NCBI GenBank assembly: GCA_024278645.1
Contig: JAJRST010000115.1
Location: 1 to 15,338 of the forward strand
From: a bacterium
Lineage (GTDB): Bacteria; Zhuqueibacterota; Zhuqueibacteria; Residuimicrobiales; Krinioviventaceae
DNA: 15,338 bases
Reading direction: 5' to 3'
Shown: in pieces, positions 6,282-13,196 of the stretch
Layout: each line of letters opens with the position of its first letter
How positions within the stretch are numbered: the stretch's first letter is position 1
The notes under the pieces: generated by a model
Told to the model about the DNA's origin: nothing
Seen by the model: only the letters and a program-made list of their open reading frames with translations
Databases searched by the model: none
Position numbers and translations under genes: made by a program

Positions 6282-7922
6282 ATGAAATTTTTCAAGACAC
6301 TGGGAACTTTAGCCCTGGCAGCGACTTTGTTTTTTGCTCTACCCGCAATGGCGCAAATGGGCGGAGGCGGCCATTCAGGCGGAGGTCACAGGGGCGGAGG
6401 CGGCAATTCAGACGGCGGCTACATGGGAGGCAATCATAACAACGAAGGCCATGAACGCGGCGATATGTGCAATGGCGGGTGGAATGTTCATCCCGATTCA
6501 CTCGAGATCGTCACTGTGAACGGCGTCGTTATCATCGACTCTTCTATGGGCATGAACGGCATGTTCTTCCTCGATGAAGACGGCGACGGCCAGGCCGACT
6601 TTCGTCTTAATTTCGGTCCCTATTGGTATACCCCGGACAGCAGCGATGCGCAACGTCCGGCCGATGGAGAAACCGTCGCCATAACCGGCGGCGCTCATGC
6701 AGACGAACAGTTTGACATGCCGGTGGTTATCGTCTATGAGATTAACGGCGAATTCTGGCGCGATCCCTATACGCCTTTCTGGAACAATATGGGCGGCGGC
6801 TTTCATCACGGCGGCCGAGACGGCGACAACTGGCACGGCGGCATGATGAACGATTCGCTCGAAACGGTCTCCATTAGCGGCGTTGTCCTCGTCGACTCTA
6901 CGCTTATGCCGCACTATTACCTGGATGAAGACGCCGACGGCGTTGTGGATTACTTTTTGAACTTTGGCCCCCCCTGGTATGAACCGGAAAGCGGCGCCGT
7001 TCGCCCGCAAGACGGCGACGAGGTCACCATTGTCGGCGGTTTGCATGACGGGATGGATGAAATGGAGACGCCGGTTGTCATCGTATATGAAATTAACGGA
7101 CTGGTATGGCGCGACTCGACGGCTTTCGGCGCCCACGCCGGCGGCTGGATCGGTAAAAATATGCGTCAAAACAAAAGAATCCACAATCCGTTTGACAGAA
7201 ACGACTGGATGGAAATTAATCCCGGTTGGAACAGCGGCGGCAATCACCACGGCGGCGGCATGATGACGCCGGATTCGCTCTGGTGCCAGCTTCTTGAAAT
7301 CTATCCTGAAAACATACCCGGTGGACACGATCGACCGACCTTTGCCGCCTTTCAGATTGACATGTTCACTCCCGACGGCATGAGCCAGATGCGCCGAGGC
7401 GGCCGCATGGGGCACATGAGCTTTAACAACCAGGTGCGTTTTCAATTCCATTACAACGATGAACAAATGACCGACTATGATGAGGATTCGCTGACCGCTT
7501 TTGTGTGGGATGATCAATCCGACAACTGGCAGCCGGTGGCCGATGCTGTCGTCGACGTCGAAAACAATACGGTAACATTTTCTTCAGAGGATGTGAACAG
7601 CTATGTCATCCTGTCCACATCGCGGACAACGAACATCGCCGGAGAGGCGTCGGTGATCGGCAATTTTTCGCTGAAACAGAATTATCCCAACCCGTTCAAC
7701 CCGACCACAACTATCGAGTTCGCGCTCGAGCAAGACAACATGGTCACATTGAATATTTACAACGTTATCGGCCAGCAGGTGGCCACCCTGGTAAGCGGCC
7801 CCATGACCGCCGGCGTGCATCAGGTGCAGTTTGACGGACAAAACCTGAATTCCGGCGTCTACTTTTACGAGCTTCGCGTGGGCGCTACAAATAAGATTCG
7901 CAGAATGAATTTAATCAAATAA
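6282..7922 (+). CDS. Secreted Gly/His-rich protein with two tandem calcium-type domains and type IX sorting tail
   Basis: 546 residues. ATG 6282 is chosen because GGAGG (6271-6275) precedes it by 6 nt and a clear signal peptide follows (1-25, ending PAMAQ); an in-frame ATG 66 nt earlier lacks this. The mature N-terminus (26-70) is rich in Gly, His and Asn (GGGH units). Two homologous domains follow (about 71-162 and 191-279), each opening with DSLE-[TI]-V and continuing with a strand pair, [FY]-[FY]-L-DED-x-D-G, LNFGP-x-WY, and ending with VVIVYEING-x-x-WRD. The DxDxDG loops (98-106, 215-223) look like calcium-binding loops of the dockerin or thrombospondin type. A further His/Gly spacer leads to a different domain (about 330-448). 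The last 85 residues from NYPNPF (467-472) to NLIK are the sorting domain. Likely an outer-surface protein; His clusters could bind metals, which fits the efflux locus nearby, but this is inference. Confidence 0.88.
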   Translation: MKFFKTLGTLALAATLFFALPAMAQMGGGGHSGGGHRGGGGNSDGGYMGGNHNNEGHERGDMCNGGWNVHPDSLEIVTVNGVVIIDSSMGMNGMFFLDEDGDGQADFRLNFGPYWYTPDSSDAQRPADGETVAITGGAHADEQFDMPVVIVYEINGEFWRDPYTPFWNNMGGGFHHGGRDGDNWHGGMMNDSLETVSISGVVLVDSTLMPHYYLDEDADGVVDYFLNFGPPWYEPESGAVRPQDGDEVTIVGGLHDGMDEMETPVVIVYEINGLVWRDSTAFGAHAGGWIGKNMRQNKRIHNPFDRNDWMEINPGWNSGGNHHGGGMMTPDSLWCQLLEIYPENIPGGHDRPTFAAFQIDMFTPDGMSQMRRGGRMGHMSFNNQVRFQFHYNDEQMTDYDEDSLTAFVWDDQSDNWQPVADAVVDVENNTVTFSSEDVNSYVILSTSRTTNIAGEASVIGNFSLKQNYPNPFNPTTTIEFALEQDNMVTLNIYNVIGQQVATLVSGPMTAGVHQVQFDGQNLNSGVYFYELRVGATNKIRRMNLIK

Positions 7923-7940
7923 GTAGCTCTTTCCCCCAGC

Positions 7941-7975
7941 GCCCTGTCCCCTTTTAATGGGGGCGGGGCGATTTT
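7941..7975 (+). terminator. GC-rich hairpin after the secreted protein gene
   Basis: CGCCCTGTCCCC (7941-7952) pairs with GGGGGCGGGGCG (7960-7971) around TTTTAAT: a 12-bp stem with two G-U pairs, 18 nt after the stop. It is followed by ATTTT and then A, so the T tract is poor. It is probably a terminator, or at least an mRNA 3' end. Confidence 0.6.
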
Positions 7976-8442
7976 AAAAAGGCCCACTTCCATCCTACTC
8001 CGGCATAATCCCAGGAAACAATCCAAACTTTGAATACCGTGTCATTCCTCCTCAATTTATAGCGCCATTTTTTTGAAAAAAACCTTGATTAAATGAATTG
8101 TTTTCATTATCTCTATAAATGAATTGTTTTCATTATCCCTTTATAGGCGTACCATAAATTTCATTTAAAACCTGACACATTTCACAACCTCCGAGGGCGA
8201 CGGCATTCGTCGATCAAACCTCGAGATCAAAAAGACCAGCGAACATGGATAACAAGCCAAAAAGAGGGCCGCATCGTGCTCTTTCAGCGGTTGCATCATC
8301 CACTTTGTTTCACACCCGTGTATCCTCTTTAATGTTCTGAGGCAAGCATCCATTTCCATGGAGTTCATCATTAATCCGGCTCGCAAGACACTATCTCTGT
8401 TTTATTCATAAAAACCTTTCACTAACAAGGAGAAATCAGTCT
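7976..8442. other. Long intergenic region before the MFS gene
   Basis: About 470 bp without a credible gene. It contains a T7-G-A7 palindrome (8068-8082), the 22-bp direct repeat (8090-8137), and the ribosome site AAGGAGA (8427-8433) for the MFS gene. A 73-codon minus-strand reading frame (8386-8165) has no ribosome site or recognisable features and was not called. No clear -35/-10 pair was found. Confidence 0.55.
8090..8137. repeat. Tandem 22-bp direct repeat, each half a near palindrome; Fur-box-like
   Basis: The 20-mer AAATGAATTGTTTTCATTAT occurs at 8091-8110 and again at 8117-8136, with one more matching base on each side, so the period is 26 bp. Each copy contains an inverted repeat AATGAA-N5-TTCATT. 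The right half (TTTTCATTATC) resembles half of a Fur box. Sites 26 bp apart sit on nearly the same face of the DNA only approximately (about 2.5 turns). It lies about 300 bp before the MFS gene. Operator or simple duplication; not decided by sequence alone. Confidence 0.5.
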
Positions 8443-8592
8443 ATGGCAACGCGCATTCAAACTGAACAAAAAAGTTTCAAGGTTGGCGGTGGACAGGCGG
8501 CTTTTACTCTTATCGTTTGTTCTCTCCTTTACATGGTCAACTACATGGATCGACAGGTTTTTGCCGTCGTTTTAGAACCCATGAAAATATAA
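8443..8592 (+). pseudogene. N-terminal 49 codons of the MFS transporter, cut off by an in-frame TAA
   Basis: ATG 8443 has a good ribosome site (AAGGAGA, 9 nt spacing) and encodes a cytoplasmic N-terminus followed by the start of transmembrane helix 1: TLIVCSLLYMVNYMDRQVFA. This is the typical first helix of Spinster-like or hexuronate-like MFS transporters, with the NYMDR motif. The frame runs LEPMKI then TAA (8590-8592), then LGLTDAQAGIINTVF in the same frame. No base is inserted or lost; one substitution from GAA, CAA or AAA would explain it. The segment is therefore the 5' part of one original gene of about 430 codons. Confidence 0.85.
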
Positions 8593-9735
8593 TTGGGACT
8601 CACTGATGCGCAGGCTGGCATTATTAATACGGTCTTTCTTTTAAGCATCGCCCTTTTTTCCGTGCCGGCGGCGTTCCTTGTCGATCGTTGGAGCAGGCGC
8701 AAGTCGCTCAGCATCATGGCCATTGTATGGAGCGGTTTTACGTTCCTCACCGGCCTGGGAAGAAGCTTTTTTGGCGTGCTCTTGCCCAGAACCGTCGTCG
8801 GCATAGGCGAGGCGGGTTTTTCCGCCGGCGGCACCGCCATGATTTCGGCGGCCTATTCAAAGGAGTCCAGAAGCAAGGCGCTGGGCGTTTTTAACGCATT
8901 CATCACCCTGGGCGCGGCGCTCGGCATGATCATCGGCGGAAAAATTGCAACCGCTTACGGATGGAGAGCGCCGTTTTTTGTCTTTGCCGTACCCGGCATC
9001 ATTTTGGGCATTATGGCCCTGTTCCTGCGAGATTACAAGACCGTCGACGAGCTTGACGAATCCGGCAACAAGATGAAATTTTGGGCGTTGGCGAAACGGT
9101 TGTTTAAAATCCCCACCCTAAGATGGCTGTACATTGGTTTTGCCATGCAGAATGTTCTCGCCTTTTCCTATCTCAGTTGGACGCCGGCATTTTTAATGCG
9201 ATCTCAAAGCATCACGGCCGCCAAAGCCGGTCTTATCGTCGGCGTAATCAGTCTCATGGCGATCATCGGCGCTCCCATCGGCGGCGCCATCGCCGACGCC
9301 TGGCAAAGAAAAAGCGTTCGCGGCAGAATGTTGTTGCCGACGACAACCATGTTCATTATAGCGATTCTTTTCCCGCTGGCGGTTCTTTTTGATTTCAAAG
9401 GTCTTGGTTTTGTCTTTGGCCTTTTGTTCGGCGCCGTGCTCATGATGGGCCTGCCGGCGATGAACGCCATTACCCAGGATGTGGTGACGCCCGGACTCAA
9501 AGGGTTGGCCTGGGGCATGTGCGTTCTCAGCATGTACGTCCTTGGCGGCGGCTGGGCGCCCCTCGCCGTCGGCGCTATTTCCGACGCGCTTGGCGGCGGC
9601 GCCTACGGCCTCAAGGTGGGCCTTATTTTATCCTCCGTTGGCGCCGTGCTTGCCGGCATCTGTTTATGGATCGGCTCGAAACATTACTCCGAAGATTCGG
9701 ATAAAGTGAAGCATGTGACCCTTGAAGCAGAATAG
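8593..9735 (+). CDS. MFS transporter, main part, interrupted by an upstream in-frame stop
   Basis: Major facilitator superfamily transporter lacking helix 1 as it stands. Residues after the stop include LTDAQAGIINTVFLLSIALFSVPAAFLVDRWSRRKS in sequence order, i.e. helix 2 and motif A (D-R-x-x-R-R-K near 31-37), then RTVVGIGEAGFSAGG (the R-x-x-x-G-x-G-E-A motif of Spinster-type members), YGWRAPF after helix 5, and a second six-helix half with PIGGAIADAWQRK (second motif A copy). Substrate is unknown. TTG 8593, directly after the stop, is the only nearby start and has no ribosome site, so translation would need coupling or read-through. A product without helix 1 would probably be inactive. Possible explanations are a recent nonsense mutation, a sequencing or assembly error, or recoding. 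The terminator at 9753-9779 follows, so it is a single-gene unit. Confidence 0.85.
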   Translation: MGLTDAQAGIINTVFLLSIALFSVPAAFLVDRWSRRKSLSIMAIVWSGFTFLTGLGRSFFGVLLPRTVVGIGEAGFSAGGTAMISAAYSKESRSKALGVFNAFITLGAALGMIIGGKIATAYGWRAPFFVFAVPGIILGIMALFLRDYKTVDELDESGNKMKFWALAKRLFKIPTLRWLYIGFAMQNVLAFSYLSWTPAFLMRSQSITAAKAGLIVGVISLMAIIGAPIGGAIADAWQRKSVRGRMLLPTTTMFIIAILFPLAVLFDFKGLGFVFGLLFGAVLMMGLPAMNAITQDVVTPGLKGLAWGMCVLSMYVLGGGWAPLAVGAISDALGGGAYGLKVGLILSSVGAVLAGICLWIGSKHYSEDSDKVKHVTLEAE

Positions 9736-9752
9736 TCGAGTCGTCGACATTG

Positions 9753-9779
9753 TCCGGGGTCTCCGACCCCGGATTTTCT
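9753..9779 (+). terminator. Intrinsic terminator after the MFS gene
   Basis: TCCGGGGTC (9753-9761), loop TCC, GACCCCGGA (9765-9773), then TTTTCT. This is a perfect 9-bp GC-rich stem with a 4-T tract, starting 17 nt after the MFS stop. It separates the transporter from the metal-efflux unit. Confidence 0.85.
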
Positions 9780-9840
9780 GCTTGCTCTTCCCTTCATTCC
9801 ACTTACAGACTAGCCCGGCAAGGAAACAATAAAAAAAGCA

Positions 9841-9869
9841 TTGACAATGAATAAAAATAGTCTTATCTT
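9841..9869 (+). promoter_or_regulatory. Sigma-70-type promoter of the metal-efflux operon
   Basis: A perfect -35 TTGACA (9841-9846), a 17-bp spacer, and a -10 TATCTT (9864-9869, 4 of 6 to TATAAT). The predicted start near 9876 falls inside the inverted repeat at 9873-9898, as expected of a repressor-controlled promoter. The distance to the ArsR ATG is about 35 nt. Confidence 0.62.
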
Positions 9870-9872
9870 ACG

Positions 9873-9898
9873 GTTGAATACTTGCACACTTGTTCAAC
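9873..9898. promoter_or_regulatory. Inverted-repeat operator, probable ArsR/CadC-type repressor site
   Basis: GTTGAATA (9873-9880) and TGTTCAAC (9891-9898) are inverted repeats matching at 7 of 8 positions, around 10 bp. TGAA(T/C)A...TGTTCA half-sites resemble those of SmtB/CadC operators, although classical sites have a much smaller central gap. It overlaps the predicted transcription start, so binding would block transcription. Confidence 0.6.
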
Positions 9899-9910
9899 TG
9901 AAAGACAGCG

Positions 9911-10255
9911 ATGGAAATCTGTGAAATTACTATTGTCGATCCTGACAAAGTTCAATCGACAAGCACCTCCTTGCCCGACGCCAGGGACGTTGAGGAATTA
10001 TCCAATCTATTCAAAATTCTCGGCGACCCGACGCGTTTACGAATCGTCCTGGCGTTGTCGGTGAACGAATTGTGCGTCTGTGATTTGGCGGCGGTAACCC
10101 AGATGTCCATATCCGCCATTTCGCATCAACTGCGATTGCTGAGGAATATGAATATCGTTTCCAACAACAAGCAAGGCAAGATGGTCTATTACAAACTGGA
10201 TGACCATCACATTGAAAGCCTGATCAAAGAAAGCCTGACACACATTAAAGAATGA
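9911..10255 (+). CDS. ArsR/SmtB-family metal-sensing repressor, CadC-like
   Basis: 114 residues. Winged-helix DNA-binding repressor released by metal ions. FKILGDPTRLRIVLAL (34-49) is the family signature; the recognition helix is around SISAISHQLRLLR (66-78), and the beta wing is KQGKMVYYKL. ELCVCDL (53-59) carries C55 and C57 of the alpha3 site, and the N-terminal MEICEITIVDPDKV matches the CadC start including one of its two N-terminal Cys (C4); the second is Ile-Thr here. The C-terminus has D98-x-H100, H111 and E114, the exact spacing of the alpha5 zinc site of SmtB. So both sites seem present. It likely represses its own operon through the inverted repeat at 9873-9898 and responds to Cd, Zn, Pb or Co. 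The metal is inference. Its stop overlaps the next ATG by 4 nt. Confidence 0.93.
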   Translation: MEICEITIVDPDKVQSTSTSLPDARDVEELSNLFKILGDPTRLRIVLALSVNELCVCDLAAVTQMSISAISHQLRLLRNMNIVSNNKQGKMVYYKLDDHHIESLIKESLTHIKE

Positions 10256-10584
10256 CGCTTATGCCCAATACAATGCAAAAAACTCTGGTCGCATTATTAC
10301 TTTTTTTGCTGTCCGCAATATTTGTGCATTCCGAGCTGGAGATGCCGCATCATGAAAGCGCAGATTCGCACCAACAGCATGACTTTTGCCGACTGGTACA
10401 GGCAACGCAGCTTGTTAAAATAGAGCGCGGCTATTCTCCGGCGTCTTTTCAACTCTCCGCCGAGCGTCTCGCTTTCGACTATGTATTGAAGCCTTTATTT
10501 GCCAATAGAATTACCGATTTTTCCCGGAACCTTTTTATCGCCAACAATTCTCCCCTCTCTCTTTTCGACATTCTTGTCATCTGA
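10252..10584 (+). CDS. Small exported His-rich protein in the efflux operon, unknown
   Basis: 110 residues. ATG 10252 overlaps the repressor's stop (ATGA); ATG 10261 and 10273 are alternatives. An N-terminal hydrophobic segment (about 11-25, TLVALLLFLLSAIF) is a signal peptide or anchor. It is followed directly by MPHHESADSHQQHDFC, with His at 33, 34, 40 and 43 and Cys 46, a cluster that could bind a metal ion. The remainder (50-110) has no recognised domain; a possible amphipathic C-terminus is seen. Position between the repressor and the pump genes suggests a periplasmic metal-binding or sensing accessory of the operon, analogous in role to CzcE- or CnrX-type proteins, without sequence similarity that I can see. 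Function is inference; gene reality is supported by the overlap and the signal peptide. Confidence 0.7.
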   Translation: MTLMPNTMQKTLVALLLFLLSAIFVHSELEMPHHESADSHQQHDFCRLVQATQLVKIERGYSPASFQLSAERLAFDYVLKPLFANRITDFSRNLFIANNSPLSLFDILVI

Positions 10585-10624
10585 CAACCCCTTTCTTTTT
10601 ATTCTTACATTACAGTACTACTAG

Positions 10625-10645
10625 TCCCTGTTTATGAGACAGGGA
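10625..10645 (+). other. RNA hairpin between the His-rich gene and the outer-membrane factor gene
   Basis: TCCCTGT (10625-10631), loop TTATGAG, ACAGGGA (10639-10645): a perfect 7-bp stem. No T tract follows, so it is not a typical terminator; it could slow decay of the mRNA or partly attenuate transcription. It sits in a 110-bp gap within the operon. Confidence 0.5.
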
Positions 10646-10694
10646 TGCCGAATACTATATCATTGCCAATTTTCAAATAATAATGGAGGACTGG

Positions 10695-12044
10695 ATGAAG
10701 TTTATCTTGCACGCATTAATCTTTTCCACAATGCTTCTTGCAACCGGCAGCACTCTTGCCCGGGAAAGAAAGGCCGCCCAGCTTGAAGCACGACCGATTC
10801 TAAAAACAGCGGCTTTGAACGAGCTCGAAAAAAGCAAAGCCTTCGAGGAACCCCGGGGCGAAATCACGCTCATCGACGCCTTGTCGGCGGCGTTGCGCAA
10901 CAACCCCTTGCTTGCTGTTTATTCTTATGAAATACGCGCCAGGGAAGCGCTGACGTTGCAGGCAAGCTTTTTGCCCAACCCGGAGATTGGCGTCGAAATC
11001 GAGAACTTTGGCGGCAGCGCGCCATTCCGGGGATTTAACGAAAGCGAAATTACCCTGTCCGTCGGTCAGTTGATCGAGTTGGGCGGCAAACGATCGAAAC
11101 GAACGGAGGTCGCGGCATTGAACAGCGATCTTGCGGCGTGGGACTACGAAGCCGCAAGGCTGTTTGTATTCAGCGAGGTCGTCAAGTCCTTTAACGCCGT
11201 GCTTGTGGCGCAGAAGAAAGTAAAGTTGGATTCGGAAATCGTAAATATTGCCGAGCAGTTTTTGCAGCGCATCGAATACCGCGTCAAAGCCGGAAATTTA
11301 TCGCCGGCGGAAACAGCGCGGGCGCGCGTGGAATTGTCTTCAAACCAAATTTTGCTGCGGGCCGCACAACAGGAACTGGTCTCCGCGCGATACCGGCTTG
11401 CCGCGGCGTGGGGCAGCAAGCAACCCTCTTTTGACAATGTGAGCGGAACCCTTGACGCCATCACATCGATTCCGCCTTTTGAAAACGTTATAAACCTGAT
11501 TTCACAAAACCCGCAACTCGCTCGTTGGGCGGTTGAAATGCAAATGCGCGAGCAGGAATTGCAGCTTGCCAAAGCCAATCGTCTGCCGGACCCGACGATC
11601 GCCGGCGGCTATCGACATTTGAATGACGTCGGCGCCAACGCCTTTGTCATGTCCCTGTCCATGCCGCTGCGAATTTTCGATCGCAACCAGGGCAATATAG
11701 AGAGCGCGGAAATGAAAAGGCGGCAAGCGGAATATCAAAAACAAACCATTGAACTGGATATAAAAGTTCGGCTGGCCGCATCGTACAATCGGCTGGCATC
11801 CGTTTATCAGGAGATTCAAACCCTGAAAACGGATATTCTGGTGCAAGCGGAAAGCGCCTACAATACGATTAACCAGGGATACAACATGGGCAAGTTCAGC
11901 TTTTTGGATTTGCTGGACGCCCAACGCACGCTTTTTGACGTACGATCTCAATACCTGGACGCCCTGCACGAATATCATTTTCAAAGAGCGGAAATCGAAC
12001 AGCTCATCGGCCAGGATTTGTCTTCAATTCAAAAAAACAATTAA
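10695..12044 (+). CDS. czcC: Outer-membrane efflux protein of TolC/CzcC type
   Basis: 449 residues. Trimeric outer-membrane channel for metal export, working with the adaptor and pump encoded next. ATG 10695 is chosen because GGAGG (10685-10689) is 5 nt upstream; ATG 10683 would overlap that site. The signal peptide (1-22, MLLATGSTLA) precedes two OEP repeats: the first with ALSAALRNNPLLAVYSYEIRAREAL and the strand NPEIGVEIENFGG, the second with NPQLARWAVEMQMREQELQLAKANRLPDP and the strand TIAGGYRH. The C-terminal helix has GYNMGKFSFLDLLDAQRTLFD, the classic 'G-x-x-x-F-x-x-L-D-L-L-D-A-Q-R-x-L' motif. Long coiled-coil helices lie between. Part of a CzcCBA-type set; the symbol reflects family role, not proven substrate. 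Confidence 0.9.
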   Translation: MKFILHALIFSTMLLATGSTLARERKAAQLEARPILKTAALNELEKSKAFEEPRGEITLIDALSAALRNNPLLAVYSYEIRAREALTLQASFLPNPEIGVEIENFGGSAPFRGFNESEITLSVGQLIELGGKRSKRTEVAALNSDLAAWDYEAARLFVFSEVVKSFNAVLVAQKKVKLDSEIVNIAEQFLQRIEYRVKAGNLSPAETARARVELSSNQILLRAAQQELVSARYRLAAAWGSKQPSFDNVSGTLDAITSIPPFENVINLISQNPQLARWAVEMQMREQELQLAKANRLPDPTIAGGYRHLNDVGANAFVMSLSMPLRIFDRNQGNIESAEMKRRQAEYQKQTIELDIKVRLAASYNRLASVYQEIQTLKTDILVQAESAYNTINQGYNMGKFSFLDLLDAQRTLFDVRSQYLDALHEYHFQRAEIEQLIGQDLSSIQKNN

Positions 12045-12064
12045 CGGGAGAAAGGATAAGCAAT

Positions 12065-13039
12065 ATGAAAAAGTTAAGGTCGCTTTTACTCTTGTTCGCC
12101 ATAGGATTTGGATTTCTTGTCGTCCAATGTACATCAGAAAATGAAAAAACTGCTGTAGAAAATATCGACGCCGATCACGAGGAACATGAAGAGCACGAAG
12201 AAAAAGAAGAACATAACGAAACGATTCAATTGAGCGCCAAGGAACAACAGGAATTCGGCATCGAAGTGTCTGTCGCCGGACCGGGCGAGCTGGAGCGGCA
12301 TGTGGATTTGACCGGCGAGATAGACATCGATCCCGACCGCCTGGCGCATATTTTTCCGCGATTTCCGGGAATCGTCAAACAGGTCAATAAAAACATAGGC
12401 GATCCGGTGAAAAAGGGCGAAGTATTGGCCATCATTGAAAGCAATGAAAGTCTGTCGCCTTATAGCATTACCTCGCTCATTGACGGCACGGTGCTGGACA
12501 TGCACCTGACGCCGGGCGAGGTGGTCTCGGATGCGGACCACAAAATAACCATCGCCGACTTGAGCTATGTATGGGCCAATCTCAATGTCTATCAGAAGGA
12601 TATTCCCTTTGTCAAAGTGGGACGCAAAGTAGTGATCTCGGCAGGCACGGGGACAAAAACGGCGACAGGTACAATTTCATACATCAGCCCGGTCGTCGAC
12701 GAAAGAACCCGCACGGCCACGGCGCGGGTCGTTTTGCCGAACCCCGACGGAAGATGGAAACCCGGTTTATTCATCGGCGCACGCGTGATCATCGGCAAGG
12801 ATCCGGTCGCCATTCTGGCCCCCAAAACGGCGTTGCAGACGTATGAGAACCAAACGGTAGTCTTTGTGAAAGAAGAAGAAGGCTTTCGGCCGCAACCGGT
12901 TCACATCGGCCGCAGCAATACCAAGGCTGTGGAAATCGTTGACGGACTGGAACAGGGACAGCCGTACGTCAGTAAAGGCGGTTTCACCATAAAAGCTGAA
13001 CTGCAAAAAGAGTCGTTTGGCGGAGGTCATGGACACTAG
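12065..13039 (+). CDS. czcB: RND periplasmic adaptor (CzcB-type), His-rich N-terminus, apparently without alpha-hairpin
   Basis: 324 residues, short for the family (usually about 380-520). N-terminal hydrophobic segment (4-20) ends in VVQC (C22), which could be a lipidation site although Gln before Cys is unusual. Residues 35-52 are an acidic, His-rich stretch (DHEEHEEHEEKEEH; His 38, 41, 44, 50), and the end is GGGHGH; both could bind metal. Domains: beta-barrel start ERHVDLTGEID (77-87), lipoyl half 1 GIVKQVNKNIGDPVKKGEVLA (102-122), then only about 15 residues before half 2 (SLIDGTVLDMHLTPGEVV, 137-154), so no coiled-coil hairpin is visible. Beta-barrel and membrane-proximal domains follow (RKVVISAG, IGARVIIG, LAPKTAL). 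ATG 12065 with AGGA upstream is 20 nt after the preceding stop. Symbol reflects role. Confidence 0.88.
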   Translation: MKKLRSLLLLFAIGFGFLVVQCTSENEKTAVENIDADHEEHEEHEEKEEHNETIQLSAKEQQEFGIEVSVAGPGELERHVDLTGEIDIDPDRLAHIFPRFPGIVKQVNKNIGDPVKKGEVLAIIESNESLSPYSITSLIDGTVLDMHLTPGEVVSDADHKITIADLSYVWANLNVYQKDIPFVKVGRKVVISAGTGTKTATGTISYISPVVDERTRTATARVVLPNPDGRWKPGLFIGARVIIGKDPVAILAPKTALQTYENQTVVFVKEEEGFRPQPVHIGRSNTKAVEIVDGLEQGQPYVSKGGFTIKAELQKESFGGGHGH

Positions 13040-13042
13040 GAG

Positions 13043-13149
13043 AAAATTCCAAGCATCAAAACCCAAATTCCAAGACATTGATCTTGCATAAAGAATGCGC
13101 GCTTCTCCGAGTGAGGAGCAACCGTTTGGAATTTTAAAACTATAGTTTT
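13043..13149. repeat. Structured intergenic gap: direct, inverted and palindromic repeats
   Basis: This 157-bp gap between adaptor and pump contains: AAATTCCAAG twice (13044-13053, 13065-13074); AAAATTCCAA (13043-13052) with its inverse TTGGAATTTT (13126-13135), enclosing a hairpin GCTTCTC-CGAGT-GAGGAGC (13101-13119, one G-U); and the 14-bp palindrome AAAACTATAGTTTT (13136-13149). No ORF is seen. It could be a small mobile-element remnant (MITE-like) or an mRNA attenuator within the operon. Confidence 0.5.
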
Positions 13150-13196
13150 GTACTAGTTAGACTTGCCGTCCGAATAATTAAGGTGGAGTTCATAAT

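Noticed and set aside
6498..7517. 339-codon minus-strand open frame
   Set aside because: Antisense shadow of the repeat-containing secreted protein; repetitive Val/Ala/His translation without domain features.
8090..8137. CRISPR array start
   Set aside because: Only two repeat units with a 4-nt gap, no spacers and no cas genes.
8165..8386. 73-codon minus-strand frame in the gap before the MFS gene
   Set aside because: No ribosome site, several Met near the start, and no domain or signal; low-complexity chance frame.
8590..8592. Selenocysteine or pyrrolysine recoding in the MFS gene
   Set aside because: The stop is TAA, and these systems use TGA and TAG.
10625..10645. Intrinsic terminator before the outer-membrane factor gene
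   Set aside because: The 7-bp stem has no T tract after it, and the genes on both sides belong to the same efflux set; kept as a hairpin only.
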